Under the pieces are notes generated by a model, which did not search any database, was not told the origin of the DNA, and saw nothing but the letters and a program-made list of their open reading frames with translations. A DNA stretch of 64,000 nucleotides from Prauserella halophila. GTDB lineage: Bacteria; Actinomycetota; Actinomycetes; Mycobacteriales; Pseudonocardiaceae. Positions 45,325-53,299 of this stretch are shown piece by piece (position 1 is the stretch's first letter; each line of letters opens with the position of its first letter). The stretch covers positions 1,261,334-1,325,333 of the forward strand of contig NZ_JAMTCQ010000008.1 of the NCBI RefSeq assembly GCF_024171895.1, given 5' to 3'. The position numbers were made by a program, and so were the translations under genes.

Positions 45325-46511
45325 GCAATATCGACCAGTTCGCGCCACCGCCCGAAGTGGACACCGGCGATGACGCCGAGCCGCAGCCGCGCCGGCTCCG
45401 CTCGCAGCCCGTGCGCGAAATCCCGCTCAAGCGGCGTACGTGGCTGTGGGAGAACCGGGTGCCGCTCGGCGAGCTGACGTTGTGGGTCGGACATGCGGGT
45501 ATCGGCAAGAGTCAGGCCGCGGTGTGGCTGGCCTCCGAGGTGTCCCGCGGCAGCCTGCCCGGCGAGCTGCACGGCACGCCCTCGCCCGTGCTCTACCTCG
45601 GCACCGAGGACGCGTGGTCCTACACGCTGGCGCCGCGGTTCGTGGCCGCCGGCGCCGACCTGGGCCGCGTGTACCGGCTCTATGCCGAGTCCTACGCCGG
45701 CGGCGACGGCGCGGTCTCGCTGGCGGCCGACCTCGGCGAGCTGCGCGACGAGATCAAGGGAACCGGCGCCCGCCTCGTCGTGCTCGACGCGCTGCTCTCA
45801 ACCATGACCGGCCAAGACCTCACCCGGCAGGGCAACGTGCGCGGCTACCTCGAACCCGTGTCACAGCTCGCGCAGGACCTGAACATCGCCGTGGTGGGCG
45901 TGGCGCACTTCCGCAAGGCCGGCGGCGCCGACCCACTTCACATGATCGCCGGGTCCGCAGAGTTCGGCCAGGTCGTGCGCTCGGCCATCGGATTCGCCGC
46001 CGACCGCGAAGCCGACGACGGATCGGCCGTCATGTCGCTGATCAAAACCAACATCGCGCCGCAGTCGACGACGAGCGTGCGCTACCGCATCGAGCCGGCC
46101 ACCGTCGACACCGCCGAGGGGCCGACCGATGTTGGCCGGTACGTGCCGATCGGCGAGACCGAGCAGAACGTACGAAACCTGATCGACCACGTACCCGACA
46201 GTGCCGACGAGCGCAGCGAACGCGACGAAGCCGTCGAGTGGCTGACCAGCTACCTACGGGACCAGGGCGGCACGGCCGCGGCCGCCGACATCTTCAAGGC
46301 CGCACGGGCCGACGGCATCGCCGAGGCCACGCTCAAACGTGCCCGCAAGCGCGCCGGCGTGGGTAGCCAGCGCCGCGGATTCGGCCAAGGCTCCGAGTGG
46401 ACGGTCGACCCATCCGGATCACATTCGGCTCATTCGGGTCAGGGCACACACGCTGATCCGAACGGCCCGAATGGTGATCCGAACGGCCATACCCCGGGGC
46501 GCCCCGCATGA
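45321..46511 (+). CDS. RecA/RepA-type AAA ATPase
   Basis: 396 aa. Walker A GHAGIGKSQAAVWLA (about residues 58-72), Walker B RLVVLDALLS, and VVGVAHFRKAGG like the RepA/AAA_25 family. The C-terminal part (AVEWLTSYLRDQGGTAAAADIFKAARADGIAEATLKRARKRAGV) is a winged helix, then a Gly/Asn/Pro/His tail. Such ATPases are hexameric helicases on plasmids and phages; here it is the only replication-type gene of the element. GTG start in an overlap with the previous ORF. Confidence 0.85.
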   Translation: MSNIDQFAPPPEVDTGDDAEPQPRRLRSQPVREIPLKRRTWLWENRVPLGELTLWVGHAGIGKSQAAVWLASEVSRGSLPGELHGTPSPVLYLGTEDAWSYTLAPRFVAAGADLGRVYRLYAESYAGGDGAVSLAADLGELRDEIKGTGARLVVLDALLSTMTGQDLTRQGNVRGYLEPVSQLAQDLNIAVVGVAHFRKAGGADPLHMIAGSAEFGQVVRSAIGFAADREADDGSAVMSLIKTNIAPQSTTSVRYRIEPATVDTAEGPTDVGRYVPIGETEQNVRNLIDHVPDSADERSERDEAVEWLTSYLRDQGGTAAAADIFKAARADGIAEATLKRARKRAGVGSQRRGFGQGSEWTVDPSGSHSAHSGQGTHADPNGPNGDPNGHTPGRPA

Positions 46512-46554
46512 CCCCACCGGACCGGGACCAGTCAGGACCATGAAGGGACACACC

Positions 46555-46902
46555 ATGACCCACCCCATCTACTGCGAACAGTGGTGCCCGCCAGGCACCA
46601 TGCCCGTCGTCCCCGGTGACGGAGGACGCATTGGCGACGAAGACACCGTCACGTCCTGCGCCTCATGCGAGACCGTCACCGACTGGCTATGCCACGACGT
46701 GCTGCCCTCCATCCGGCGCCACGGCTACTACGTGCCCGCCGGAACATCCCTCGAGGCCGAGTTCGACGCCATGGTTCAACAGGGCGACCTGCGCAGCCAA
46801 GCCAAGGAACTACTCGAGGGCATCTTCCCCGACGGCATGCCGACCAGCGAAGGAATTACGCCTGTCGCCGCATGGTTTGACGCGCCAGTCGACGGAAGAT
46901 GA
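46555..46902 (+). CDS. Cys-rich element protein, 115 aa
   Basis: Cysteines in YCEQWC, SCASC and LCHD suggest a metal site at the N-terminus, then DWLCHDVLPSIRRHGYYVPAGTSLEAEFDAMVQQGDL. AAGGGA precedes the ATG at 46555; ATG 46540 is an alternative. Unknown. Confidence 0.6.
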   Translation: MTHPIYCEQWCPPGTMPVVPGDGGRIGDEDTVTSCASCETVTDWLCHDVLPSIRRHGYYVPAGTSLEAEFDAMVQQGDLRSQAKELLEGIFPDGMPTSEGITPVAAWFDAPVDGR

Positions 46903-46965
46903 CCTCAGCCTCGACACCGCCAGCAACACGCCACAAAGGACGGACACTAGTACTACATACCGTCG

Positions 46966-46971
46966 TATACT
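46966..46971 (+). promoter_or_regulatory. candidate -10 box inside the element
   Basis: TATACT in the AT-rich patch ACTAGTACTACATACCG...TATACT, the only such patch for several kilobases, 137 bp before the next ORF. No good -35 hexamer at 17 bp. The adjacent ATAC-CGTC-GTAT is a small palindrome. Confidence 0.35.
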
Positions 46972-47107
46972 GGTGGGTGCCCGGGCACCGCCCGGGGTAC
47001 GCGAAGCGGAAAGCCACCCGCCCGCAGGTGGCCCGCCCGGGGCTCTGTGTCCGGTGCCGGGCGGGCCGCCACTGGACACACCGGACACGCAAAGGGAGGC
47101 GGGACAC

Positions 47108-47500
47108 ATGGACCGCGAGCTATACAAGCGCTGGCACAACCACCCAGTACGAAGCCTGCTCAACCGCGCCGAACAGGGCGACCACATCCACGCCGACGAG
47201 CTGGACGACTTGCGGCTACCGGACAAGCAGCACCGCGCCGCCGAAAGCGCGATCACGCGACTTCGGAACGGCAAGGCTCCCGGCTGGGACACCCAAGGCG
47301 CCGTCGTCCCTGCCGCGGATCAGTACTCGGCCGAGATCGTCGACGCGCTCGGCCCCGACCACGAGACCCGCGAACAGTACGAACAGCGCCGCGCGCTCGC
47401 CGGCGACGCCACCGCAGCCGCCAACATCCGCGCACGCAAGGAAGCATCCGACGGCCTGGCCGACGACATCTTGGCCTCGCAGGGAGTGAAGCCAGCATGA
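47108..47500 (+). CDS. hypothetical element protein, 130 aa
   Basis: AGGGAGG 9 bases upstream of the ATG. Charged helical protein (YKRWHNHPVRSLLNRAEQGDHIHADELDDLRLPDKQHRAAESAITRLRNG; EQYEQRRALAGDATAAANIRARKEASDGLADDIL). No domain recognised. Overlaps the next start (ATGA). Confidence 0.6.
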   Translation: MDRELYKRWHNHPVRSLLNRAEQGDHIHADELDDLRLPDKQHRAAESAITRLRNGKAPGWDTQGAVVPAADQYSAEIVDALGPDHETREQYEQRRALAGDATAAANIRARKEASDGLADDILASQGVKPA

Positions 47501-47721
47501 GCACCGACCACCTGGACGACCTGATCGCCGAGAACCAGCAGCGCCGAACCGAGAACCGCGCCGACGACGAGCAGGCCGCGGCCGACACCGCCCGACTCAT
47601 CGACCACATGGACCATCCGCACGAGAACGAGCAGCAGCGCGCCCGCCGCCAGGGCCGCCAGTCCGAACGCGAACGGCTCCGCCAGCTCGGCGTGCAACTC
47701 GACCCCAACGCCGACCTGTAA
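47497..47721 (+). CDS. small charged element protein, 74 aa
   Basis: Almost wholly Arg/Asp/Glu/Gln helix (DDLIAENQQRRTENRADDEQAAADTARLIDHMDH), coiled-coil likely. Confidence 0.6.
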   Translation: MSTDHLDDLIAENQQRRTENRADDEQAAADTARLIDHMDHPHENEQQRARRQGRQSERERLRQLGVQLDPNADL

Positions 47722-47724
47722 CGA

Positions 47725-48231
47725 ATGCGCAGCGGCGCCTGCGGCCACGGCCCCGGCGATGCTCGGCGCATCGACACCGACGCCATCGCCGACCGTGTGG
47801 CCGAACACCCACACATCCGGACTGACCCGCACCCCGGCGACGGTCACCCGCTCGCCGAACTACCCCCGGACCCGTGGCAGGACGGCGCGGATGTGCGGGA
47901 ACGTTCCGCCCGACGCCGCGCCGCCCAAGCCCTCGACGACACCCTCGCCGTAGGCTGCCACCACCGGCCCTGTCAGGGCTGCAACCGAATCCTCACGTTC
48001 CTCTGCCGGCGAGACGAGCTGCCACACGTGCCGCTGTGTCCCGCCTGCAGACGGTCCGTCGCCGCCGAAGACCCGGACACCCCGGACCGGCAGGCCGGCC
48101 CCGCGGACGCGCGGACCCATCCGGGCGGCGAGATGCCACCGGGCGCCGACACGGCACCACCGGCGGCGACGGACCACCCCCACGGACAACACACCCCCAC
48201 CCCGCCGCCCGTCCCGGGTACGGAGGGGTGA
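47725..48231 (+). CDS. zinc-finger-like element protein, 168 aa
   Basis: Starts 3 bases after the previous stop. His/Cys cluster GCHHRPCQGCNRILTFLCRR...PLCPACRRS fits a zinc ribbon; the tail is Pro/Asp-rich and disordered. Confidence 0.6.
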   Translation: MRSGACGHGPGDARRIDTDAIADRVAEHPHIRTDPHPGDGHPLAELPPDPWQDGADVRERSARRRAAQALDDTLAVGCHHRPCQGCNRILTFLCRRDELPHVPLCPACRRSVAAEDPDTPDRQAGPADARTHPGGEMPPGADTAPPAATDHPHGQHTPTPPPVPGTEG

Positions 48232-48668
48232 GGCGCACAGCAAACACTGTTCGGCACGCGGCCAGATGACAGCCGACAACATGGCGACAACGGCAAGCCG
48301 ATCAGCGACAACGCCGAGCGCACGTCACCGGCCACGCCGAGCAACACCACCCCCGGACCGTCGAAAGCCCCGCCCCCATAACGCGCCCGAACAGGAACGC
48401 GCAGGCAACCGAGTCAGCAGCAGTCACGCTCGAGCGTGACCGGACGCCGCCGACGCAGCTCGGGCCGAGCCACCCGAGACGCCACCGAGCGTGACCGGTG
48501 ACGGGGTGGGGAGGACCCCTCCCGCAGGGGACCCCCGTACGCATGGGGTTAGCGCCAGAGACTCCGCCCGGGTTTTGAAGTTCGCCGTTATCACCACAGA
48601 GGGTCACGAGCGCGGGCGGTTGGGGGTGGCTCTACCGCCAGGCAGCACCGGGCAGTGCCCGGCGCGTC
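48232..48668. other. non-coding centre of the element with palindrome and 13-bp repeats
   Basis: Between the plus-strand and minus-strand halves (convergent) there are about 437 bp without a gene. GTCACGCTCGAGCGTGAC at 48423-48440 is a perfect 18-bp palindrome. CGAGCGTGACCGG occurs at 48431-48443 and again at 48486-48498. Candidate replication or partition site, or a terminator; undecided. Confidence 0.5.
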
Positions 48669-48956
48669 TTACTCGTCCACGCCGATCCACTCGTGCCAGC
48701 AGGCGTGGCAGTCGAACAGGGCCGGCGGCACGCGGCGGTGCCGGCGAGGCACGACGATCTGGCGGCCGCACAGCATCTCGGCCACGGTGTCGGCGGCCGG
48801 TTCGTCGACGGTGCCGCCGATGTGGCGCACACCCTCGGCCACCGGGCGCCAGCCGGGCACCGTGTCGAGGTCGGGCGCCTCGGGGTCGGCCTCGATCGGC
48901 CACCCGTCCGGGCCGATCGTGACCATATGGCCGCTGGGGAACTGCACGTGCCGCAT
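48669..48956 (-). CDS. small element protein, 95 aa
   Basis: Begins MRHVQFPSGHMVTIGPDGWPIEADPEAPDL and ends with FDCHACWHEWIGVDE, a possible partial zinc site. Unknown. Confidence 0.5.
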   Translation of the reverse strand: MRHVQFPSGHMVTIGPDGWPIEADPEAPDLDTVPGWRPVAEGVRHIGGTVDEPAADTVAEMLCGRQIVVPRRHRRVPPALFDCHACWHEWIGVDE

Positions 48957-49031
48957 GGCCAGACCATCGACCGCTGGTGACCTGCGACAACAGGGGTTGC
49001 GCCATGCGCATAGGCGCGCGCATAAGCGCGC

Positions 49032-50033
49032 CTACTTGGCGTTCTCCGCGGCGTTCCAGGCGTGCCGGTACTCGGCCGTCCACTCGGCGTCGAGCTGATC
49101 GGCCGGCAGGCCGCCGAACCCGGCGGCGAAGTGGTCGGCCGCGGTCGCGTGGTCGGCCAGCGCGAGGTGCGTCAACCCGAAGTTGAGCCGGTGGAACGTG
49201 GGCGTGAGCCAGTAGGCGGTGCGGGGCGGTTCCTCGCGCGCGGCCTCGTCGAGCAGCCGCCCGGCGGTGTCCATCAGCCGCAGCGCCTCGTCACGCTCGC
49301 CGAGCTGGGCGTAGCCGTGCGCGGCCTGCGCCGCGGCGCCGACCCGCTGGGCGATGTGGGCCCCGGGGGTGTGGTGCTCGGCCAGGAACCAGCGCACCAC
49401 CCCGCGCGGGTTGCCGCGCTGGCGGGCGACGTAGCCGCGGAAATTCGCCGCCTGCGCCGCCAGAATGCCGCTACCGGCCTCGTCGGCGAGCAGTTCGGCC
49501 TGGCCGAGTAGCTCGACGGCGCGTTCGTCGCCGCGCGATTCGGCGTGCAGCCATCCGGCGAACTGCACGTACTCGGCCGCGACCTCGGCCAGCGCATCGC
49601 GGTGCGGACCTCGCGCGGCCGGTAGCAGGGCGCGCACGGTGTCCATCTGCGCCAGGGACGCCGGAAGGATGATCTCCGGGCCGAGGGTGTCGTCGAGGCG
49701 TCGTTGCGCCGCCAGCAGATCGGCCAGGGCCGACACGGTGCCGCCATCGATGCGCGACGGATGCTCGGCGTGATGGGCGATGCGCGCCCGGTCCTCGTCC
49801 GACAGCACCAGGCCGGCCGCGCTCGGATGCAACAGGGCGCGCAGCGTGCCACCGGCGCCGACGAGCTCGTCCAGCCGGGCGGCAATGCGCTCGTCGTCGA
49901 CGGCCTGCGTGTCGGACTCGTACCGCGACAGGCTGGACTGCGAGATCGGCACCAGGCGTGCCAGGCGGGACTGTGACAGGCCGGCGGCGGCGCGGAGCCG
50001 GCGCAGACGCTGCCCGAACGTCTCGGACGACAT
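49032..50033 (-). CDS. XRE-family regulator with helical C-terminal domain
   Basis: 333 aa. HTH_3/Xre domain FGQRLRRLRAAAGLSQSRLARLVPISQSSLSRYESDTQ at residues 6-43, followed by a long TPR-like helical region (ALAEVAAEYVQFAGWLHAESRGDERAVELLGQAELLADEAG). GAGGTAG precedes the ATG at 50033. Likely the element's main regulator, of the same broad type as the regulator at 9958-11403. Confidence 0.85.
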   Translation of the reverse strand: MSSETFGQRLRRLRAAAGLSQSRLARLVPISQSSLSRYESDTQAVDDERIAARLDELVGAGGTLRALLHPSAAGLVLSDEDRARIAHHAEHPSRIDGGTVSALADLLAAQRRLDDTLGPEIILPASLAQMDTVRALLPAARGPHRDALAEVAAEYVQFAGWLHAESRGDERAVELLGQAELLADEAGSGILAAQAANFRGYVARQRGNPRGVVRWFLAEHHTPGAHIAQRVGAAAQAAHGYAQLGERDEALRLMDTAGRLLDEAAREEPPRTAYWLTPTFHRLNFGLTHLALADHATAADHFAAGFGGLPADQLDAEWTAEYRHAWNAAENAK

Positions 50034-50208
50034 GGGGCTACCTCGTTCGCGGAGTCGGTCTCTCCGCGTGGCCCCCGGTGGCCAAACCGGGGGCACTACC
50101 TCCGCGAAGAGGACAGCGGCCAGGGTAGCGCGATCACCGGCCCCGACGGGAACGGCCGACCGAGGGGTACGCAGAAGCGCGCACCCCTCGGCCGACCGCG
50201 CTCTCGGG

Positions 50209-50331
50209 TCAACAGGCAGTCGACAGCACCCCGGGCGCCCACGTGTACAGCGCGGCCACGGTGCACGCCAACATCAGCGACACCGACCACCCGGCTACGG
50301 CCATGCGGCGGAACCACTCACGGTCAGACAT
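50209..50331 (-). CDS. very small membrane protein, 40 aa
   Basis: MSDREWFRRMAVAGWSVSLM then a hydrophobic helix through LYTWAPGVL. Its start lies 8 bases inside the end of the upstream ORF, so it is probably translationally coupled. Too short for most gene finders. Confidence 0.5.
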   Translation of the reverse strand: MSDREWFRRMAVAGWSVSLMLACTVAALYTWAPGVLSTAC

Positions 50332-50734
50332 GGTCGGCACCGCCCTCGGCGACGGCACGCTCGAGCGCGGCCAGGGCGGCACACCGGGTGGCATAGTCCA
50401 GCTCCGACGACCACCGTGCCGCGCGGTCGCCGTGCTGCCGCCAGCAAGCCCACCAGCGGCGGCCGCCGTGGCGCCAGCCGCGCCACGGCCGGCCGTCGCC
50501 GACCCAGCCGACGAACTCGCCGTCGAAGGTGACGCGGTAGGCCACGGTGCCGCCCTCCTCCATGGGCTCGACTCGTTCCAGCGTCTCGCCGGTGCCGAAG
50601 TGGACGTGCCGGACACCGCCGGCACCACCAGGAGGGGCGCCGCGGTGCTGGTCGAGACGTGCGCGAATGTCGGAGAGCCGGCGTTCGACGGCCTCGAGCT
50701 CGCCGCGCAGCGCGTGCAGATCGTCGCCGGTCAT
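50324..50734 (-). CDS. hypothetical element protein, 136 aa
   Basis: N-terminal coiled coil (DLHALRGELEAVERRLSDIRARLDQH) and a Trp-rich middle (WVGDGRPWRGWRHGGRRWWACW). Overlaps both neighbours. Unknown. Confidence 0.55.
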   Translation of the reverse strand: MTGDDLHALRGELEAVERRLSDIRARLDQHRGAPPGGAGGVRHVHFGTGETLERVEPMEEGGTVAYRVTFDGEFVGWVGDGRPWRGWRHGGRRWWACWRQHGDRAARWSSELDYATRCAALAALERAVAEGGADHV

Positions 50735-51093
50735 CGCTGCTCACCTCCGCGTGCGGTGCTGCGCATCTTGGCGGCGAACACGTGCACGTCGGCCGCGGTG
50801 AGCCCGTCCGGCTCGGCGTGCTGCTGCATCCGCGCGGCCAGCGCCCGCACCTCGTCGAGACGGCCCAGCACCTCGAGTTCGCCGGGATGTTCCTCGGCGA
50901 GCATGTCCAACAGATCGCGGTTCGCGACGTGCTCGAGGCGCAGCGCCTCGGCGTCGGCGGCGCTGCGCTGGTGATGGGCCATCAAGCCCTTGTACGCATC
51001 AGCCTTGCGCCGCCAGCGGCGGGAACGCGCCGCGAACACAGCCGCAGCGGTGGCACAGACTGCGCACAGCGCAGCGAGAACTACAGTTGCCAT
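50731..51093 (-). CDS. membrane-anchored small element protein, 120 aa
   Basis: N-terminal helix (TVVLAALCAVCATAAAVFAAR), then charged helices (LRLEHVANRDLLDMLAEEHPGELEVLGRLDEVRALAARM). First gene of the rightmost minus-strand operon; the 252 bp upstream to attR have no gene apart from an iteron-like repeat. Confidence 0.55.
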   Translation of the reverse strand: MATVVLAALCAVCATAAAVFAARSRRWRRKADAYKGLMAHHQRSAADAEALRLEHVANRDLLDMLAEEHPGELEVLGRLDEVRALAARMQQHAEPDGLTAADVHVFAAKMRSTARGGEQR

Positions 51094-51266
51094 GGGTCGG
51101 AAGCTCCGTTTCCGATCAAGGCCCCGGCAGGTGGTGAGGTCACCTCGTCGGGGCCGCCTTATGGGGTCGGCAGGCGTACGGCCGAGGGGGCGGGCGCGCG
51201 CACTGTCCACATACGACGGAATGGTCCGCAGAGAGTCCGCAGGACGGTACAAAAGTGCCAGCGATT

Positions 51267-51277
51267 ACCAACGTCAC
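51267..51277 (+). promoter_or_regulatory. iteron-like copy near attR
   Basis: ACCAACGTCAC, matching the repeats at 44448-44519; possible excisionase arm site. Confidence 0.45.
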
Positions 51278-51345
51278 GAAACGTAGTAAGCGCAGCGCAG
51301 AACGGCCGCACGGCCGGTTGTTGCAGGTCAGGCGTGCCCTGCAGT

Positions 51346-51374
51346 GAGTTCGCTCTCTACTACGACTGCTGATC
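51346..51374 (+). other. attR
   Basis: Starts GAGTTCGCTCTCTACTACG; one synonymous difference (GCT for GCC) from attL. In the glnA frame it still encodes [12 protein letters not shown]. Confidence 0.85.
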
Positions 51375-51409
51375 GGCGTGAGGTTCTGACCTCAGGGTTC
51401 ATCACGGAA

Positions 51410-51464
51410 ACGGCCCGTGGCCTGCGGAAACATCGTGAGATGCGTTCCGTTGGTCACGGGCCGT
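51410..51464 (+). terminator. probable original glnA terminator, now beyond the element
   Basis: ACGGCCCGTG at 51410-51419 pairs with 51455-51464, followed by CTTCTC; 36 bp past attR. Before insertion it would have lain just downstream of glnA. Confidence 0.5.
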
Positions 51465-51516
51465 CTTCTCGTCGGCCGTTCCGAGTCCCACGCACACGCG
51501 TCGTGCCGACGGTCAC

Positions 51517-53253
51517 TCAGCGACCGGCGTCGACGATCTGCTGCGCCTGGTCGGCGAGCTCCACCTTCCGGATCTTGCCGGTGGCGGTCATCGGGAACTC
51601 CTCGACGATCTCCACCACCGGAACCTTGTAGCCGGCCATCTGGTCACGCGCCCACGTCCGCAACTCGGCGGGGTCGAGGTCGGCCTCGGGGTTCGGGTTG
51701 ACGAACGCCACCGGCGTCTGCCCGGTGTCCGGGTGCTCCGCGGCGACGACCGCGACGGTGCGGACCCCCGGGTGGCCGCACAGCAGCAACTCGACCTCGG
51801 CCGGGAACACGCTCATCCCGTTGACCTTGATCATGTCCTTGTCCCGGCCCAGGTAGTGCAAGCAGCCCTGGTCGTCGATGCGGCCGTTGTCACCGGTGTG
51901 CAGCCAACCGCCGACCAGCTGCCGCGCGGTGGCTTCGGGTTTGTTCCAGTAGCCGGTCATCACCGACGGACTGCGCACCAGGATCTCGCCGGCCTCACCC
52001 AACGGCAGCGGCATGCCGGTGGTGAAGTCGACCACGGCGACATCGGTGCCCGGCACCGGGATGCCACAGAACACGGGTTCCGCGCGCAGATCGGCGTCGT
52101 CGGCGGCCAAACCGAACGGGGTGACGTCCATGGTGTGGGTCTCGGTCATGCCGTACGCCCCCTCCCGCAGCACCGAATGGTCACCGACCGCGGCCTGCCA
52201 GGCGGCGCGGACCTCGGGCGTCATTTTGCGGACGAACGAGACCGCCATCGGATCCCGCAGCGTGGACAGGTCCCGCTCGCCGAGGTCGGGCTGGTCCAGC
52301 AGCTCCAGGTAGTTCTCCACGGTGCCGACCATCGTGGTGGCGCCGTGGGTCTCGATGGCCTCCAGCACGGCACGAGCGTTCCACCGGGACAGCAGCGCCA
52401 CCGTGCCGCCGAGCACCAACGGGTTCAGGATGCCGAGGTTCTCCCCCGCGATCCAGAAGATCGGGATGTAGCAGACCGCGACGAATCCGGTCTCGGAGCT
52501 CTCCTCGGTGGCACCGGCCGAGGACGCGGCGGTGTAGATCATGTGCCGCTGGGTGTGCTGGCATCCCTTCGGCAGCCCGGTGGTGCCGCCGGTGTAGTTG
52601 AGCGCCGCGAGTGCGTCGACGTCGCGGGATCGCACCGGCACCGGCGCGGCGACGGCCGCCTCCGCCCACCGGGTGACCTCGCCGTCGACCGCGGCGGGCG
52701 GGCTCGCCTCACCTGCCAGCTCCCGCGGCCCGGTGACCAGCACATGCGCCACATTCACACCGTCGGTGTCCAGCGCGGTGGCCAACCGTGGGTACAGCTC
52801 GTCGAAGGTGACCACCACGGTGGCGCCGGAGTCGGCGAGTTCGTAGCTCAGCTCGGTGGTCTGGAACATCGGGTTCACCGGGACGTGCACCGCACCGAGC
52901 CGCAACGCGGCCAGCATGGTGATCACGAACTGCGGCGCGTTGGGCATGAACACCGCGACCCGGTCCCCGGCGGCCACCCCGGCCGACTCCATCCAGCCGG
53001 CGAGCCGGGCAACCCGGTCCGCCAGGTCGGCGTAGCTGATCCGGGCGCCCTCGAACGCGATGGCGGTGATCTCCGGGCGCCGCCGTGCCCACTCGTCGAC
53101 GTACTCGGGCAGCGTGATCTCGCCCAGTGGGTAGTGCACCCGACGCGGGGTTCCGGCGGGGCGGAGCCGCTCCTGCCTGGGGCGCAGTTCGGCGAGGCAG
53201 GCCTCGAGCGCCCGGGCGGTCTCGGTCTCGGTCGCAGGGGTGTCCGCGGTCAT
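51517..53253 (-). CDS. AMP-dependent acyl-CoA ligase
   Basis: 578 aa. P-loop-like YTGGTTGLPKG, A5 motif AYGMTETHT, WLHTGDNGRIDDQG, and the A10 lysine in TATGKIRKVEL. Activates a carboxylic acid to acyl-CoA with ATP. It lies 46 bp after the acyl-CoA carboxylase gene in the same direction, so ligase and carboxylase are likely one operon. Chain length preference cannot be read. Confidence 0.9.
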   Translation of the reverse strand: MTADTPATETETARALEACLAELRPRQERLRPAGTPRRVHYPLGEITLPEYVDEWARRRPEITAIAFEGARISYADLADRVARLAGWMESAGVAAGDRVAVFMPNAPQFVITMLAALRLGAVHVPVNPMFQTTELSYELADSGATVVVTFDELYPRLATALDTDGVNVAHVLVTGPRELAGEASPPAAVDGEVTRWAEAAVAAPVPVRSRDVDALAALNYTGGTTGLPKGCQHTQRHMIYTAASSAGATEESSETGFVAVCYIPIFWIAGENLGILNPLVLGGTVALLSRWNARAVLEAIETHGATTMVGTVENYLELLDQPDLGERDLSTLRDPMAVSFVRKMTPEVRAAWQAAVGDHSVLREGAYGMTETHTMDVTPFGLAADDADLRAEPVFCGIPVPGTDVAVVDFTTGMPLPLGEAGEILVRSPSVMTGYWNKPEATARQLVGGWLHTGDNGRIDDQGCLHYLGRDKDMIKVNGMSVFPAEVELLLCGHPGVRTVAVVAAEHPDTGQTPVAFVNPNPEADLDPAELRTWARDQMAGYKVPVVEIVEEFPMTATGKIRKVELADQAQQIVDAGR

Positions 53254-53299
53254 CGGTGTCGTCCTCTCGGTGGCGGTGACGGTGTCGGGTGGGTCCGGG

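Larger units (their letters stand above)
42785..51374. mobile_element. integrative element in the 3' end of glnA (about 8.6 kb)
   Basis: Bounded by 29-bp direct repeats (attL 42785-42813, attR 51346-51374; one mismatch). Integrase gene lies next to attL and points toward it. Contents: integrase, hypothetical protein, HTH excisionase-like protein, ATPase, several small overlapping ORFs on the plus strand, and on the right an XRE regulator and three small coupled ORFs on the minus strand. No FtsK/Tra, relaxase, capsid or terminase is visible, so it is not a complete AICE or prophage. A mobilizable element, a phage satellite or a reduced AICE are all possible. Confidence 0.88.

Noticed and set aside
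48302..48607. 101-codon minus-strand frame in the element's centre
   Set aside because: Cys/Gly/Val-rich with no ribosome site and no motif; treated as non-coding.
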